NCBI GenBank assembly: GCA_040702975.1
Contig: CP159990.1
Span: forward strand, 2,294,001 to 2,358,000
From: Roseburia hominis
GTDB taxonomy: Bacteria > Bacillota > Clostridia > Lachnospirales > Lachnospiraceae
Direction: 5' to 3'
Length of the DNA: 64,000 nt
The notes under the pieces are model-generated. The model saw only the letters and a list, made by a program, of their open reading frames with translations, had not been told where the DNA came from and ran no database searches. The stretch's first letter is position 1. The number at the start of each line of letters is the position of its first letter. Shown piece after piece: positions 45,331 to 54,388 of this stretch. Position numbers and translations under genes: made by a program.

Positions 45331-45992
45331 AAGAAATGACAGTAAAAGAAATGTATACGCTGGAAGAGACCATTGCAAAAGACATTTTTGAAGGAGTTAC
45401 CTATCCATGGGAGGTCCTGCCGAAGATTGGGAATTTTATTCTTGAGTTGGGTAAGACTCTGCCGGAAGAAGAATACGAGAAACGCGGTGAGAATGTATGG
45501 GTGGCAAAAAGTGCGAAGGTCGCGCCGACAGCATTCATTAACGGTCCCGCGATCATCGGAAAAGAGGCGGAGGTGCGCCACTGTGCGTTTATCCGCGGTA
45601 ACGCCATCGTGGGCGAAGGCGCGGTCGTAGGAAATTCGACCGAGCTGAAAAATGTGATTCTGTTTAATAAAGTGCAGGTTCCGCATTACAATTATGTGGG
45701 GGATTCCGTTCTCGGCTACAAATCTCATATGGGAGCCGGCTCTATTACTTCAAATGTAAAATCAGATAAGAAGCTGGTAGTGGTAAAGACGCCGGAAGGC
45801 GGAATCGAGACCGGAATGAAAAAATTCGGTGCAATGCTGGGCGATAACGTAGAGGTCGGCTGCGGAACGGTCCTGAATCCGGGAAGCGTTGTGGGAAGCG
45901 GAACGAACATTTACCCGCTTTCCATGGTGAGAGGATATGTACCGGCGAACAGTATTTACAAAAAGCAGGGAGAAGTTGTAGAAAAACAGTAG
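45327..45992 (+). CDS. Left-handed beta-helix (GlmU-like) hexapeptide protein
   Basis: A 221-residue protein dominated by hexapeptide repeats of the LbH fold: VWVAKSAKVAPTAFINGPAI then IGKEAEVRHCAFIRGNAIVG and VVGNSTELKNVILFNKVQVP. It resembles the acetyltransferase half of GlmU (HYNYVGDSVLGYKSHMGAGS) but has no nucleotidyltransferase domain, so it is either a stand-alone acyltransferase or related to sugar-nucleotide pyrophosphorylases. Start ATG 45327 overlaps the topB stop. The substrate cannot be read. Confidence 0.85.
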   Translation: MKEMTVKEMYTLEETIAKDIFEGVTYPWEVLPKIGNFILELGKTLPEEEYEKRGENVWVAKSAKVAPTAFINGPAIIGKEAEVRHCAFIRGNAIVGEGAVVGNSTELKNVILFNKVQVPHYNYVGDSVLGYKSHMGAGSITSNVKSDKKLVVVKTPEGGIETGMKKFGAMLGDNVEVGCGTVLNPGSVVGSGTNIYPLSMVRGYVPANSIYKKQGEVVEKQ

Positions 45993-46046
45993 CGGCAGAT
46001 CCAAAGAGACGTAAATCGGTCTGAAATACAGAAAGAGAGAGCACAG

Positions 46047-46853
46047 ATGAAGCTGACAATATTTGGCACAGGAAATGCGGATGTGACGGAGTGTTTTAAC
46101 ACCTGTTTTGCGCTTTCCGAAGAGCATAGACATTTCCTGGTAGATGCAGGGGGAGGCAATAAGATCTTGAAAGTCTTAAAAGATGCCCGAATTCCTGTTG
46201 AAGAGATTCACGATATTTTTATTACTCATGAACATATTGATCACCTGCTGGGAGTGATCTGGCTTGTGCGTATTATCGGTCAGAAGATAAACCAGGGGAA
46301 GTATCAGGGCGAGCTTCGGATTTATTGTCATGCAGGTTTGGCTTCTACGATCAGGACCATCGCGGAGCTTACGATTATAGAGAAGGTCACGCGGCATATC
46401 GGTGAAAGGATTTTGCTGATTCCGCTTGAGAGTGGGGAACAAAAAGAGATTATCGGCTGTCCGGTCACGTTCTTTGACATTGAATCGACCAAGGCGAAAC
46501 AATTTGGTTTTACGATGCTCCTTCCGAGTGGGACAAAGCTATCCTGTTGTGGTGACGAACCATATAATGAGTGCGAATATGAATATGTGAAGGAAAGTGA
46601 CTGGCTGATGCATGAGGCCTTCTGTCTGTATGCGCAGCGTGATCAGTTTAAACCATATGAAAAGCATCACAGTACCGTGAAGGAAGCCTGTGAATTGGCC
46701 GAGAGGCTAAAGGTTCCGAATCTGATCCTGTATCACACGGAAGAAAAGAACCTGAAAAATCGAAAAGAATGGTATACAGAGGAAGGAAAACAGTATTATC
46801 ATGGCAATTTGTATGTGCCGGATGATATGGAAGTCTTTCTCATTGAATCATAA
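46047..46853 (+). CDS. Metallo-beta-lactamase-fold hydrolase (RNase Z-like)
   Basis: A 268-residue MBL-fold enzyme. KLTIFGTGNADVTECFNTCF opens the fold and THEHIDHLLGV is the zinc motif, with later ligands in SCCGDEPYNE, WLMHEAFC and YHTEEKN. The layout is close to the RNase Z/arylsulfatase side of the superfamily, and the GTGNA start is typical of it. No exosite arm of true RNase Z is obvious, so I would not call it rnz. It stands 54 bases after the beta-helix gene; a long hairpin terminator follows. Confidence 0.88.
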   Translation: MKLTIFGTGNADVTECFNTCFALSEEHRHFLVDAGGGNKILKVLKDARIPVEEIHDIFITHEHIDHLLGVIWLVRIIGQKINQGKYQGELRIYCHAGLASTIRTIAELTIIEKVTRHIGERILLIPLESGEQKEIIGCPVTFFDIESTKAKQFGFTMLLPSGTKLSCCGDEPYNECEYEYVKESDWLMHEAFCLYAQRDQFKPYEKHHSTVKEACELAERLKVPNLILYHTEEKNLKNRKEWYTEEGKQYYHGNLYVPDDMEVFLIES

Positions 46854-46878
46854 GATGCGTAGACGCCCGGCTTGAACT

Positions 46879-47022
46879 GGTGATGAAAAACTGTTGCTGA
46901 ATTTGCGGGAGAGCCATGCAGAAGGTGCGGGATAAGCGCGAGAAGGTGATTAGAAAACTGTTGTTGAATTTACAGAATGTGTGAAAGGACATAGACATTC
47001 TGTAATAGAACAGCAGTTTTTT
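46879..47022 (+). terminator. Terminator hairpin with an upstream partial copy of its stem
   Basis: Bases 46954-46980 pair with 46995-47020 through two blocks (AAAACTGTTGTT with AACAGCAGTTTT, and TACAGAATGT with ACATTCTGTA), followed by TTTTTT. A second, imperfect copy of the left arm lies at 46879-46909, about 66 bases upstream, and could compete for the same right arm. That gives it the look of an attenuator as well as a simple terminator. Confidence 0.75.
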
Positions 47023-47060
47023 ATTGCGGCCTTTTTTATTACATATAGCCAAGGAAATAC

Positions 47061-47089
47061 TTGACATTGTATTATGACAATAGTACAAT
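47061..47089 (+). promoter_or_regulatory. Strong promoter of the ABC exporter operon, with palindromic spacer
   Basis: TTGACA (47061-47066), exactly 17 bases, TACAAT (47084-47089). The spacer and -10 include TTGTA...TACAA, a 22-base imperfect palindrome resembling operators of YtrA-type GntR regulators, which often control such exporters. No GntR gene is next to it. Confidence 0.85.
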
Positions 47090-47131
47090 AAAAATGGCAA
47101 TGATACTATAACATCACAGGAGGACAAAATC

Positions 47132-47827
47132 ATGCTTGAAATAGAAAATTTAACGAAGGTTTACGGAAAGACTTTGGCGGCAGATCACGTTAGTTTTCGC
47201 GTAATGCCCGGACAGGTCGGAATCCTGCTTGGTCCGAATGGCGCGGGAAAATCCACGGTGATCAAGAGCATAGCCGGACTTTTGCGGTACAACGGTCAGG
47301 TAAAGATCTGTGGCCACCCGGGACGGTCCCTGGAAGCGAAACGGGTTTTTGGATATGTGCCGGAGATTCCGAGTATGTTCGAGGCGCTGACTGTAAGAGA
47401 GCATATTGAATACATAAAGAGAGCCTATCAAAGTCAGATCTCGGAAGAAGAGGTCGAGTTCCTGTTAAAGCGTTTCGAGCTGTTTGATAAGCAGGATAAG
47501 ATGGGGAACGAATTGTCAAAAGGTATGATGCAGAAGGTGAGCATTTGCTGCGCCCTCGCGGTGAAGCCGCAGGTGATCATGCTGGACGAACCGATGGTGG
47601 GGCTGGACCCGCAGGCCATCAAAGAGTTAAAGGAAGTGATCAAAGAGCTCAGAGGGTTTGGGGTCACGATTCTGATCAGTACGCATATGCTGGAGATGGT
47701 GGACGGTCTTTGGGACGTGATGTTCGTGATGGAAAAGGGGCGGATCATTGGTTCCTACAGCAAGGAAGATGCGGGCAATAAGGAGCTGGAAGATTTATTC
47801 TTTGAGATGACAGGCGGTGAAAAATAA
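47132..47827 (+). CDS. ABC exporter ATP-binding protein
   Basis: A 231-residue ATPase of the ABC-2 type exporter class. Motifs: Walker A LGPNGAGKSTVIKSIAG, signature ELSKGMMQKVSI (a variant LSKGM), Walker B VIMLDEPMVGLDPQA and switch His in LISTHMLEMVD. AGGAGG precedes ATG 47132. It abuts the permease gene (overlap of one base), so the two form one exporter. Related pairs confer antimicrobial peptide or drug tolerance, or act in lipid export; nothing here decides. Confidence 0.93.
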   Translation: MLEIENLTKVYGKTLAADHVSFRVMPGQVGILLGPNGAGKSTVIKSIAGLLRYNGQVKICGHPGRSLEAKRVFGYVPEIPSMFEALTVREHIEYIKRAYQSQISEEEVEFLLKRFELFDKQDKMGNELSKGMMQKVSICCALAVKPQVIMLDEPMVGLDPQAIKELKEVIKELRGFGVTILISTHMLEMVDGLWDVMFVMEKGRIIGSYSKEDAGNKELEDLFFEMTGGEK

Positions 47828-49383
47828 TGAAGACTTTATTTTATGTTGCGAAAAGAGAGTTCATAAACCGTCTGAAGAAGGCGCTTCGGCGCCCGGTGAC
47901 GTACCTGTTCGCGGTATTTATCATAGGCTATATAGGTATACTGTTGTTTGCTCTCAAAGAGATGATGGGAGATATTCATTTTGACAATCCGGCGGGACTT
48001 GCCATCGTGATCACGGTTTTAATTTTCGTGGCGCTGCCGTCCAGCTATATGATGTATGCCATGAGAAAGGGAATCATTTTTAAACCAAGCCATGCGCACT
48101 TTATATTTAGCGCACCGATTTCCCCGAAACGGGTCCTTCTGTTCGGAGCTTTAAAGAATATTCTCATGGATTTGATTTTTGGCATTGCGATTTTTGTGAT
48201 TGGAATTTTGTTTTTCAGTGTATCGGTTTGGAAAATGCTTCTGGTCTTTGTGTTGTGGGTGGTGATGACGGCTTTGCAGGAGAGTGCGATTGTCGTTCTC
48301 TTATATGGAAATGACAAAGTATCCGCACAGAAGGTAGATAAGGCGGGAAAAGTGCTCCTGGGAGTTTTGGTGCTTTTGGGACTCTTTGTCGCATGGTATA
48401 TTCACAGCTATGGTCTGTCTGTCGCGAGCGTGGCGGGGATATTCGAGCACCCGGTGCTTCAGATGCTTCCGCTGATCGGGTGGAATATTGCGACCTTCCG
48501 GCTGGTGATTCTGGGAGCCACTACGGTCAATGTGGTATGTACATGCCTCTATTTTCTGTCCACAGCTGTTTTGGTATTTGCGGCGTGGAAGATGGAGTGT
48601 ACAGGCGGCTATTATGAGGAGGCAGCGAAATTTGCGGATGATTATCAGGCGCTGCGTCAGAGAAACAAACGGGGCGAGACCGGTACGGGCAAGGAAAAAT
48701 ACCGCCACCTGAAGTCCGGTATGGCGGGAAAGGGTGCAAGTGCGATTTTTCACCGGCATTTTCTGGAATATAAGAAAGCCCGCTTCTTCATTTTTAATTC
48801 TATGGACCTGGTGAGTGTGTTCATCGCTTTTGTGATGGCGAAGGCTTATGACGGAGATGGGAAGTACGCCTCCTTGTTCCTTTTGGGAATTGTGGCCTAT
48901 GTTGTGTTCTGCACTTCGGGAGCCGTGGGGAAATGGGAGAAGGAGCTTAACAATCCCTACCTGTATCTGATACCGGCAAGACCGATAGAGAAATTGTGGT
49001 ATGCGACACTCATGGAACACATTAAGTCCCTGATTGATGGAACAATCATTTATGGGGTGATCGGAGTGAGCTGGCATGTTCCAATCTGGCAGATTGTAAG
49101 CTGTATTTTGATTTATGTGTTGTTTCAGGCAGATAAGATGTACATGCGGATTTTTGCTATCTACATTCTGGGAGATCATTTTGGGACGCAGCTTCGCAAT
49201 TTGTTTAGAATGCTGATCCAGTCCAGCGTGATGGGAATCGGAATTTTCCTGGCGGTGATGCTGGGCGTACTGATAGATGTGAATTTCGTCTTCCCCGCAC
49301 TTTTGATTTACGGCGTTGTGATCACGGCTATAGTGATGGTTCTGGCAGCCGGAAGGTTTGAAGTGCTGGAGCAGATTGATTAA
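47827..49383 (+). CDS. ABC exporter permease (large ABC-2-like family)
   Basis: A 518-residue integral membrane partner of the preceding ATPase. It has about ten to twelve hydrophobic segments with cytoplasmic loops (FKPSHAHFIFSAPISPKRVL near residue 80, then EEAAKFADDYQALRQRNKRG near 275). It fits the putative ABC exporter family in Lachnospiraceae and has no large extracellular domain. Substrate unknown. A strong terminator follows. Confidence 0.85.
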   Translation: MKTLFYVAKREFINRLKKALRRPVTYLFAVFIIGYIGILLFALKEMMGDIHFDNPAGLAIVITVLIFVALPSSYMMYAMRKGIIFKPSHAHFIFSAPISPKRVLLFGALKNILMDLIFGIAIFVIGILFFSVSVWKMLLVFVLWVVMTALQESAIVVLLYGNDKVSAQKVDKAGKVLLGVLVLLGLFVAWYIHSYGLSVASVAGIFEHPVLQMLPLIGWNIATFRLVILGATTVNVVCTCLYFLSTAVLVFAAWKMECTGGYYEEAAKFADDYQALRQRNKRGETGTGKEKYRHLKSGMAGKGASAIFHRHFLEYKKARFFIFNSMDLVSVFIAFVMAKAYDGDGKYASLFLLGIVAYVVFCTSGAVGKWEKELNNPYLYLIPARPIEKLWYATLMEHIKSLIDGTIIYGVIGVSWHVPIWQIVSCILIYVLFQADKMYMRIFAIYILGDHFGTQLRNLFRMLIQSSVMGIGIFLAVMLGVLIDVNFVFPALLIYGVVITAIVMVLAAGRFEVLEQID

Positions 49384-49391
49384 TAAAAGAG

Positions 49392-49446
49392 AAACTCTTC
49401 TTGCAGTTTGATGGAAAATCAAATGATGCAGGAAGAGTTTTTTTCT
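49392..49446 (+). terminator. Terminator of the ABC exporter operon
   Basis: AAACTCTTCTTGCA (49392-49405) pairs with TGCAGGAAGAGTTT (49427-49440). A further stem TTTGAT/ATCAAA forms inside the loop. A run of seven T bases follows. Confidence 0.92.
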
Positions 49447-49454
49447 TTATGGGA

Positions 49455-49483
49455 TTGACAGATGGAAAAAGTCGTGCTATTCT
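49455..49483 (+). promoter_or_regulatory. Promoter of the sodium:solute symporter
   Basis: TTGACA (49455-49460), 17-base spacer, TATTCT (49478-49483). The 5' leader before the start codon is about 75 bases. Confidence 0.75.
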
Positions 49484-49499
49484 AATTAAAGTTTATTGC

Positions 49500-49544
49500 T
49501 TTAAAGTGTAATAGTTTAAAGCGTTGCGGTTTAAAGTGAAGAAT
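49500..49544 (+). repeat. Three direct repeats in the symporter leader
   Basis: TTTAAAG recurs at 49500, 49515 and 49530, giving an exact 15-base period with the consensus TTTAAAGYG. The repeats lie in the transcribed leader just after the promoter, upstream of the AGAGGG ribosome site. They may bind a regulator or be a slipping element. Confidence 0.65.
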
Positions 49545-49567
49545 AGAGGAAAGAAGAGGGTAAAAGA

Positions 49568-51097
49568 ATGATAGTAAAAGTGATTCTGCTGATCGTGTTT
49601 TTTGCAGTGATGGTGGGAGTCGGTCTGTATGCGCGTAAGAGTGCGACCAGTGTGGACGGATTCGTGCTGGGAGGACATGCGGCCGGACCGTGGCTTACCG
49701 CATTTGCATATGGAACATCTTACTTTTCAGCAGTAGTATTTGTAGGATATGCAGGACAGTTTGGGTGGAAATACGGTCTGTCGGCGACCTGGATCGGACT
49801 GGGAAATGCGTTTATCGGAAGTCTGCTCGCTTGGGTCATTTTAGGGCGCAGGACCCGTGTTATGAGTCAGCATCTGCAGTCGAAGACCATGCCGGATTTC
49901 TTCGGAGAGCGGTTTGACAGCAAAGCGCTGAAAATCGTGGCGTCGGTGATTGTTTTCGTATTCCTGGTTCCGTATACGGCGTCGGTATATAACGGGCTTT
50001 CACGCTTGTTCGGAATGGCGTTTGATATTCCTTATACATACTGTGTTCTTGCAATGGCGTTGTTCACCGGCGTTTACGTTATCCTGGGAGGATATATGGC
50101 GACGGCGATCAATGACTTTATCCAGGGCATCATCATGCTGGGCGGAATTTGTGCCGTCATTGCAGCCGTGTTAAGCGGGCAGGGCGGGTTTATCCAGGCA
50201 ATTCGGACGATGGCGGAGATTCCAAGCGACGTGCCTTTGACTCAGGGCCAGCCTGGAGCCTTTGTTTCGTTCTTCGGTCCGGACCCCTTAAATCTGCTGG
50301 GAGTTGTGATCCTGACTTCTCTTGGAACCTGGGGACTTCCGCAGATGGTGCACAAGTTCTATGCGATTAAAGACGAAAAATCCATCAATACCGGTACGGT
50401 CATCTCTACGGTTTTTGCGGTAGTGATCTCCGGCGGCTGCTACTTCCTGGGTGGTTTTGGACGTTTGTTCGACAATCCGTCTATCTATAATGCAAAGACA
50501 GGGCTTCCGGTATATGACAGCATCGTGCCTTATATGCTGTCTACGCTTCCGGATATACTGATCGGCGTTGTCGTGGTTCTGGTGCTTTCGGCATCAATGT
50601 CCACCCTGTCGTCCCTGGTGCTTACTTCCAGCTCCACTCTGACCCTGGATTGTATCAAGGGCAATCTGGTGAAGAAGATGAGTGAGAAGACGCAGGTCGT
50701 TGTGATGCAGGTACTTATCGTGTTCTTCATCGTGCTTTCTGTTGTGATCGCACTGGATCCGCCGACCTTTATCGCGCAGCTCATGGGAATTTCCTGGGGC
50801 GCTCTGGCCGGGGCATTTCTGGCGCCGTTTATGTACGGATTGTATTGGAAGAAGGTAACGCCGGCCGCTGTGTGGGGCAGCTTTATCTGCGGCGTAGGAA
50901 TCACCATTTCCAATATGTACCTGAAATACATAGCATCTCCGATCAATGCAGGTGCGGTGGCTATGATAGCAGGACTGATCGTTGTTCCGATCGTTAGTCT
51001 GATCACGCCACAGATGAAGAAAGAAAAAGTGGACCAGATCTTCCAGTGTTATGAGGAGAAGGTTACGATCAGTGTGAAACGTTCGTTGAAGGATTAA
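49568..51097 (+). CDS. Sodium:solute symporter (SSS family)
   Basis: A 509-residue inner-membrane symporter with about thirteen hydrophobic segments and the SSS core: GFVLGGHAAGPWLTAFAYGT, then TSYFSAVVFVGYAGQFGWKYG, and YMATAINDFIQGIIMLGGI. The Na+-site Ser/Thr-rich stretch is ASMSTLSSLVLTSSSTLTLD. The closest shape is the PutP/pantothenate branch; the substrate could be proline, pantothenate, a sugar or an organic acid. ATG 49568 follows AGAGGGTAAAAG. It is a single-gene unit with its own promoter and terminator. Confidence 0.92.
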   Translation: MIVKVILLIVFFAVMVGVGLYARKSATSVDGFVLGGHAAGPWLTAFAYGTSYFSAVVFVGYAGQFGWKYGLSATWIGLGNAFIGSLLAWVILGRRTRVMSQHLQSKTMPDFFGERFDSKALKIVASVIVFVFLVPYTASVYNGLSRLFGMAFDIPYTYCVLAMALFTGVYVILGGYMATAINDFIQGIIMLGGICAVIAAVLSGQGGFIQAIRTMAEIPSDVPLTQGQPGAFVSFFGPDPLNLLGVVILTSLGTWGLPQMVHKFYAIKDEKSINTGTVISTVFAVVISGGCYFLGGFGRLFDNPSIYNAKTGLPVYDSIVPYMLSTLPDILIGVVVVLVLSASMSTLSSLVLTSSSTLTLDCIKGNLVKKMSEKTQVVVMQVLIVFFIVLSVVIALDPPTFIAQLMGISWGALAGAFLAPFMYGLYWKKVTPAAVWGSFICGVGITISNMYLKYIASPINAGAVAMIAGLIVVPIVSLITPQMKKEKVDQIFQCYEEKVTISVKRSLKD

Positions 51098-51115
51098 AAG
51101 ACAATATGAGAAATG

Positions 51116-51166
51116 AGGAATCGGAGAGATGGCATATCAAAGAGCCGTCTGCCGATTCCTTTTTTG
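51116..51166 (+). terminator. Terminator of the symporter gene
   Basis: AGGAATCGG (51116-51124) pairs with CCGATTCCT (51152-51160), with a second stem AGATGGC/GCCGTCT inside, followed by six T bases. Confidence 0.9.
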
Positions 51167-51313
51167 CCAGGAATACCTAAGGGAGATTTCAATAGATTTT
51201 CGTCTTGTTTGAATTTCATTTTTAATTTTTCGTTTAACTCTTATTAATCTTTGACTTGTTTGTCGGAAAAATATTTTTTACAAAGATTTCAGGATATCTG
51301 CAGGTAAAATGGG

Positions 51314-51480
51314 TTGTATCCCGGAAATCCATATGATATGCTTTAAGTGCGGACATTCATAAATGTACTAATACAGGCGAAAACTGTTCGGCAAAGGTGC
51401 AGCACCTTCCGGGGTTCGGTTTCTCCGGAAAAACTTGCAGGGGCATCTGCCTGCAGGAAAGGCAGAACAGAGGGGACGCT
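51314..51480 (+). promoter_or_regulatory. Candidate second promoter and structured RNA upstream of recA
   Basis: TTGTAT (51314-51319), 17-base spacer, TATGCT (51337-51342) could drive transcription from near 51350. The next 100 bases are markedly GC-rich compared with the flanks and have nested short hairpins (GGTGC-AGCACC at about 51394, CCGGGG...CTCCGG at about 51409, TGCAGG...CCTGCA at about 51437). No convincing gene lies in 51170-51500. A small RNA or an alternate recA leader are possible. Confidence 0.35.
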
Positions 51481-51502
51481 GAAAATAAAGTGGGAAAATG
51501 TG

Positions 51503-51555
51503 TTGACAAAACAGAACGTATGTACTATTATATCAATAGAACAAACATTCGTTCG
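51503..51555 (+). promoter_or_regulatory. recA promoter with two LexA (SOS) boxes
   Basis: TTGACA (51503-51508), 17-base spacer, TATTAT (51526-51531). A Firmicute-type LexA box AGAACGTATGTACT (51513-51526) fills the spacer, and a second, CAAACATTCGTTCG (51542-51555), covers the start site. Both are close to CGAACRNRYGTTYG. This places recA in the SOS regulon. Confidence 0.85.
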
Positions 51556-51608
51556 CTTTACGGAGAAGAGGAATGTTTCGCAGTAAATGATCAAGGAGAT
51601 TGAATAGA

Positions 51609-52673
51609 ATGGCAAATATCAGTGATGAGAATAAGAAAAAAGCATTAGATGCAGCGATTGCAAAATTAGAGAAAGATTATGGAAAGGGAACTGTGATGAA
51701 GCTGGGGGATCCTTCTGTACGAACCGCGGTGGAGACTGTTCCCACCGGTTCGCTTAGTCTGGATCTTGCCCTGGGTATGGGCGGTGTGCCGAAGGGAAGA
51801 ATCGTGGAGATCTACGGGCCGGAATCGAGTGGTAAGACCACCGTTGCACTGCACATGGTCGCAGAAGTACAGAAGCGGGGAGGAATCGCAGGATTCATTG
51901 ATGCAGAACATGCACTGGACCCTGTCTACGCCAAGAATATCGGAGTGGATATTGATGAACTCTACATTTCTCAGCCGGATAGCGGAGATCAGGCGTTAGA
52001 GATTACGGAGACGATGGTGCGTTCCGGTGCTATTGATATTATCGTAGTGGATTCGGTGGCTGCTTTGGTACCGAGACAGGAGATTGAAGGAGATATGGGA
52101 GACAGCCATGTGGGTCTGCAGGCACGACTGATGTCCCAGGCCCTCAGAAAACTGACTCCGGTCATCAGTAAATCCCATTGCGTCGTGATCTTCATTAACC
52201 AGCTCCGTGAAAAAGTCGGCGTGATGTTTGGAAATCCCGAGACCACGACAGGAGGCCGTGCTCTGAAGTTTTATGCATCTGTCCGTATGGATGTCAGAAG
52301 AACCGAGACCTTAAAACAGGGCGGCGAGATGGTCGGAAACCATGTGCGCGTCAAGATCGTCAAGAATAAGATCGCTCCGCCGTTCAAGGAAGCAGAATTC
52401 GATATCATGTTTGGAAAGGGAATTTCCCGGGAAGGAGATATTATTGATCTGGCAGCAAACGTGAATGTGGTCAATAAGAGTGGTTCTTGGTATGCTTATA
52501 ACGGAGAGAAGATCGGCCAGGGCCGGGAGAACGCGAAGAACTATCTTGCTTCGCACCCGGAGATTATGGATGAGATCGAGGCTAAGGTACGGGCGCACTA
52601 TGGCATCGGAGTCGAGGGAGAAGAAAAAGAGGCAGACAACAAAAAGGCAGAAAGTAAAGAGACAGAATCCTAA
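51609..52673 (+). CDS. recA: Recombinase RecA
   Basis: The strand-exchange and SOS-activating ATPase. It is 354 residues: N-terminal [20 protein letters not shown], Walker [15 protein letters not shown], Walker [14 protein letters not shown], loop L2 [22 protein letters not shown]. The C-terminus is acidic ([19 protein letters not shown]), as in other RecA proteins. ATG 51609 has AAGGAG ten bases upstream; an in-frame TTG at 51600 is too close to that site. Two LexA boxes lie in its promoter, and recX follows 24 bases later. Confidence 0.98.
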   Translation: MANISDENKKKALDAAIAKLEKDYGKGTVMKLGDPSVRTAVETVPTGSLSLDLALGMGGVPKGRIVEIYGPESSGKTTVALHMVAEVQKRGGIAGFIDAEHALDPVYAKNIGVDIDELYISQPDSGDQALEITETMVRSGAIDIIVVDSVAALVPRQEIEGDMGDSHVGLQARLMSQALRKLTPVISKSHCVVIFINQLREKVGVMFGNPETTTGGRALKFYASVRMDVRRTETLKQGGEMVGNHVRVKIVKNKIAPPFKEAEFDIMFGKGISREGDIIDLAANVNVVNKSGSWYAYNGEKIGQGRENAKNYLASHPEIMDEIEAKVRAHYGIGVEGEEKEADNKKAESKETES

Positions 52674-52697
52674 GAGAGGATTTGAATAGGGCATACT

Positions 52698-53306
52698 ATG
52701 ATCGTTACCAAAGTTGAGGCAGTCACAAAGGCTAAATATAAGGTATACATAGATGAGCAGTTCGCTTTTGTATTATACAAAGGCGAACTGTCCCGTTTCA
52801 GAATAAAAGAGACGGGGGAGATCACGGAAGAGACTGTGCGTAAGATTAAAGAAGAGGTTCTTTTAAAACGAGCGAAGCTGCGGGCGATGCATTTACTGAA
52901 CGATATGGCGCGCACGGAGACGCAGCTTTTTCAGAAGCTGAAGCAGAATGGATATCCGCAGGACATCGCGGAGCAGGCGGTCGCCTACGTAAAGTCTTTT
53001 GGATATATTAATGATGAAGCCTATATCCGCGGCTTTGCTGATAGCAGGAAGGAGAGAAAAAGCCGCAGGGAGATCACGGCGCTTCTTGGCCAGAAGGGTC
53101 TGAACATGGAGCTTGTGGAGAGGGTGCTGAGCGAGGTGTATGAGGAGCATTCTGATGAGGCGGCGATCGAAGAGATTCTGCGCAGGAAGCACTGGAGGCC
53201 GGGAGAGACCGAGCGAAAGGAAGAACAGAAGCTATATGGCTACCTGGTGAGAAAAGGATTCCGCTATGAGGATATACGCCGGGCGATGGCGCAGTATCAG
53301 GAATAG
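52698..53306 (+). CDS. recX: RecA regulator RecX
   Basis: A 202-residue three-helix-repeat protein that inhibits RecA filament growth and coprotease activity. Characteristic parts are VTKVEAVTKAKYKVYIDEQF, then LLKRAKLRAMHLLNDMARTE and FGYINDEAYIRGFADSRKER. It sits 24 bases after recA, the usual place. GAGGATTTGAATAGG is upstream of ATG 52698. Downstream the expected rny gene is missing, which points to an insertion. Confidence 0.94.
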   Translation: MIVTKVEAVTKAKYKVYIDEQFAFVLYKGELSRFRIKETGEITEETVRKIKEEVLLKRAKLRAMHLLNDMARTETQLFQKLKQNGYPQDIAEQAVAYVKSFGYINDEAYIRGFADSRKERKSRREITALLGQKGLNMELVERVLSEVYEEHSDEAAIEEILRRKHWRPGETERKEEQKLYGYLVRKGFRYEDIRRAMAQYQE

Positions 53307-53418
53307 ATCAAGTTATACAACATTTTGTTGTCGGGGTAGAAAAGTTGTAGGGAAATAATAGGGGAAAATGAAGTAGTCTGACAAATTGATTTTCGGATAT
53401 GATAGGTGAGGAACTGGC

Positions 53419-54282
53419 ATGAACAAACTTAGCATATCCGTATATGAAAAGTTAATAGAGAAGAAGGCTACCAGCAAGGAGATTGATTTCGTTCTATACC
53501 TTGCACGTTACCAGAATGCCTATGGCGAAGTAGAAGGTGTATATTACCGGGATATCTGTGAAGAACTAGGGATTTCCGCACAAGGGTTCTACGATCTGAA
53601 AGAGTCTCTTATAAAAAAAGAAATCATAGTGTGCTTAAAAAGAGATTACACAGATTGGGATATTACATTGTTAGATAATGAGTTCCCGGATGAAGAGGCA
53701 TATAAGAAAGGGTATTTTCAGCTTCATGCGAAGATGTTCTCATCCGATAAGTTCAGGAAAATGCGGGCAGGAGCAAAACTTCTGGCGATGGATTTATATA
53801 GGTTTAACCTGATCAATAAAAGTTCACATGAGATTAATATAAATAAGTTCTTTAGTAAATATCAAGAGCTTTTAGGGGTGAGAACTGCTGCGGTACGTTT
53901 ATACCTGACACAGATTAAGGAATTCTTTTATGTCAACATAGTGAATAAGAATTACTATTTTAAGCTAAAAAAGGATATGGCAAAGTCTCCGGAGGGGAGT
54001 CAAAGGACAGAAAGGCAGAATTATCAAGACCAGATATATAGGACTGTTCTCCGGAGAAATAGGATAAAAAGAGTATATGAAAAGGCTCAGATGGATGTGA
54101 TGAAAGTCTTAAATATTTATCACAGGGATTTAATCCATTCGAGAGCTGGTGTAGGATTTACAAAGATCGTGAAGGAAAGTTTGGAGGTAATTAACAAGGG
54201 GAAGCCTAAAGCACAGTATAAAAGGGTGTTGCGGCCAAGTTTGATAAACAAACTTTTGGGAGAAGAGTTTTGTTATGCATAA
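53419..54282 (+). CDS. Winged-helix DNA-binding protein, possibly replication/regulation of an element
   Basis: A 287-residue protein I do not recognise as a named family. Residues about 15-75 look like a winged helix (YYRDICEELGISAQGFYDLK, then ESLIKKEIIVCLKRD); a second similar region (LLGVRTAAVRLYLTQIKEFF) lies at about 150-175, the two-winged-helix layout of some plasmid replication initiators. The rest is basic, ending KAQYKRVLRPSLINKLLGEE. The codon usage is more AT-rich than recA-recX. It opens the region that leads to the pilus and conjugation genes. GGTGAGGAACTGGC precedes ATG 53419. Replication or control of a mobile element is a guess. Confidence 0.6.
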   Translation: MNKLSISVYEKLIEKKATSKEIDFVLYLARYQNAYGEVEGVYYRDICEELGISAQGFYDLKESLIKKEIIVCLKRDYTDWDITLLDNEFPDEEAYKKGYFQLHAKMFSSDKFRKMRAGAKLLAMDLYRFNLINKSSHEININKFFSKYQELLGVRTAAVRLYLTQIKEFFYVNIVNKNYYFKLKKDMAKSPEGSQRTERQNYQDQIYRTVLRRNRIKRVYEKAQMDVMKVLNIYHRDLIHSRAGVGFTKIVKESLEVINKGKPKAQYKRVLRPSLINKLLGEEFCYA

Positions 54283-54364
54283 TAGCAGATAGAAAATGAC
54301 CTGGGATTCTCAGGTCTATTGCTGGTAGAAAAATGTGTAAATTGCAATATTGGAAAGAGAATTG

Positions 54365-54388
54365 GAGTGTTATTCACACTCTTTTTTT
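54365..54388 (+). terminator. Terminator after the winged-helix gene
   Basis: GAGTGT-TATTC-ACACTC followed by seven T bases. Confidence 0.85.

Noticed and set aside
51347..51603. Short open frames upstream of recA
   Set aside because: They cross the LexA-controlled recA promoter and lack ribosome sites and recognisable content.
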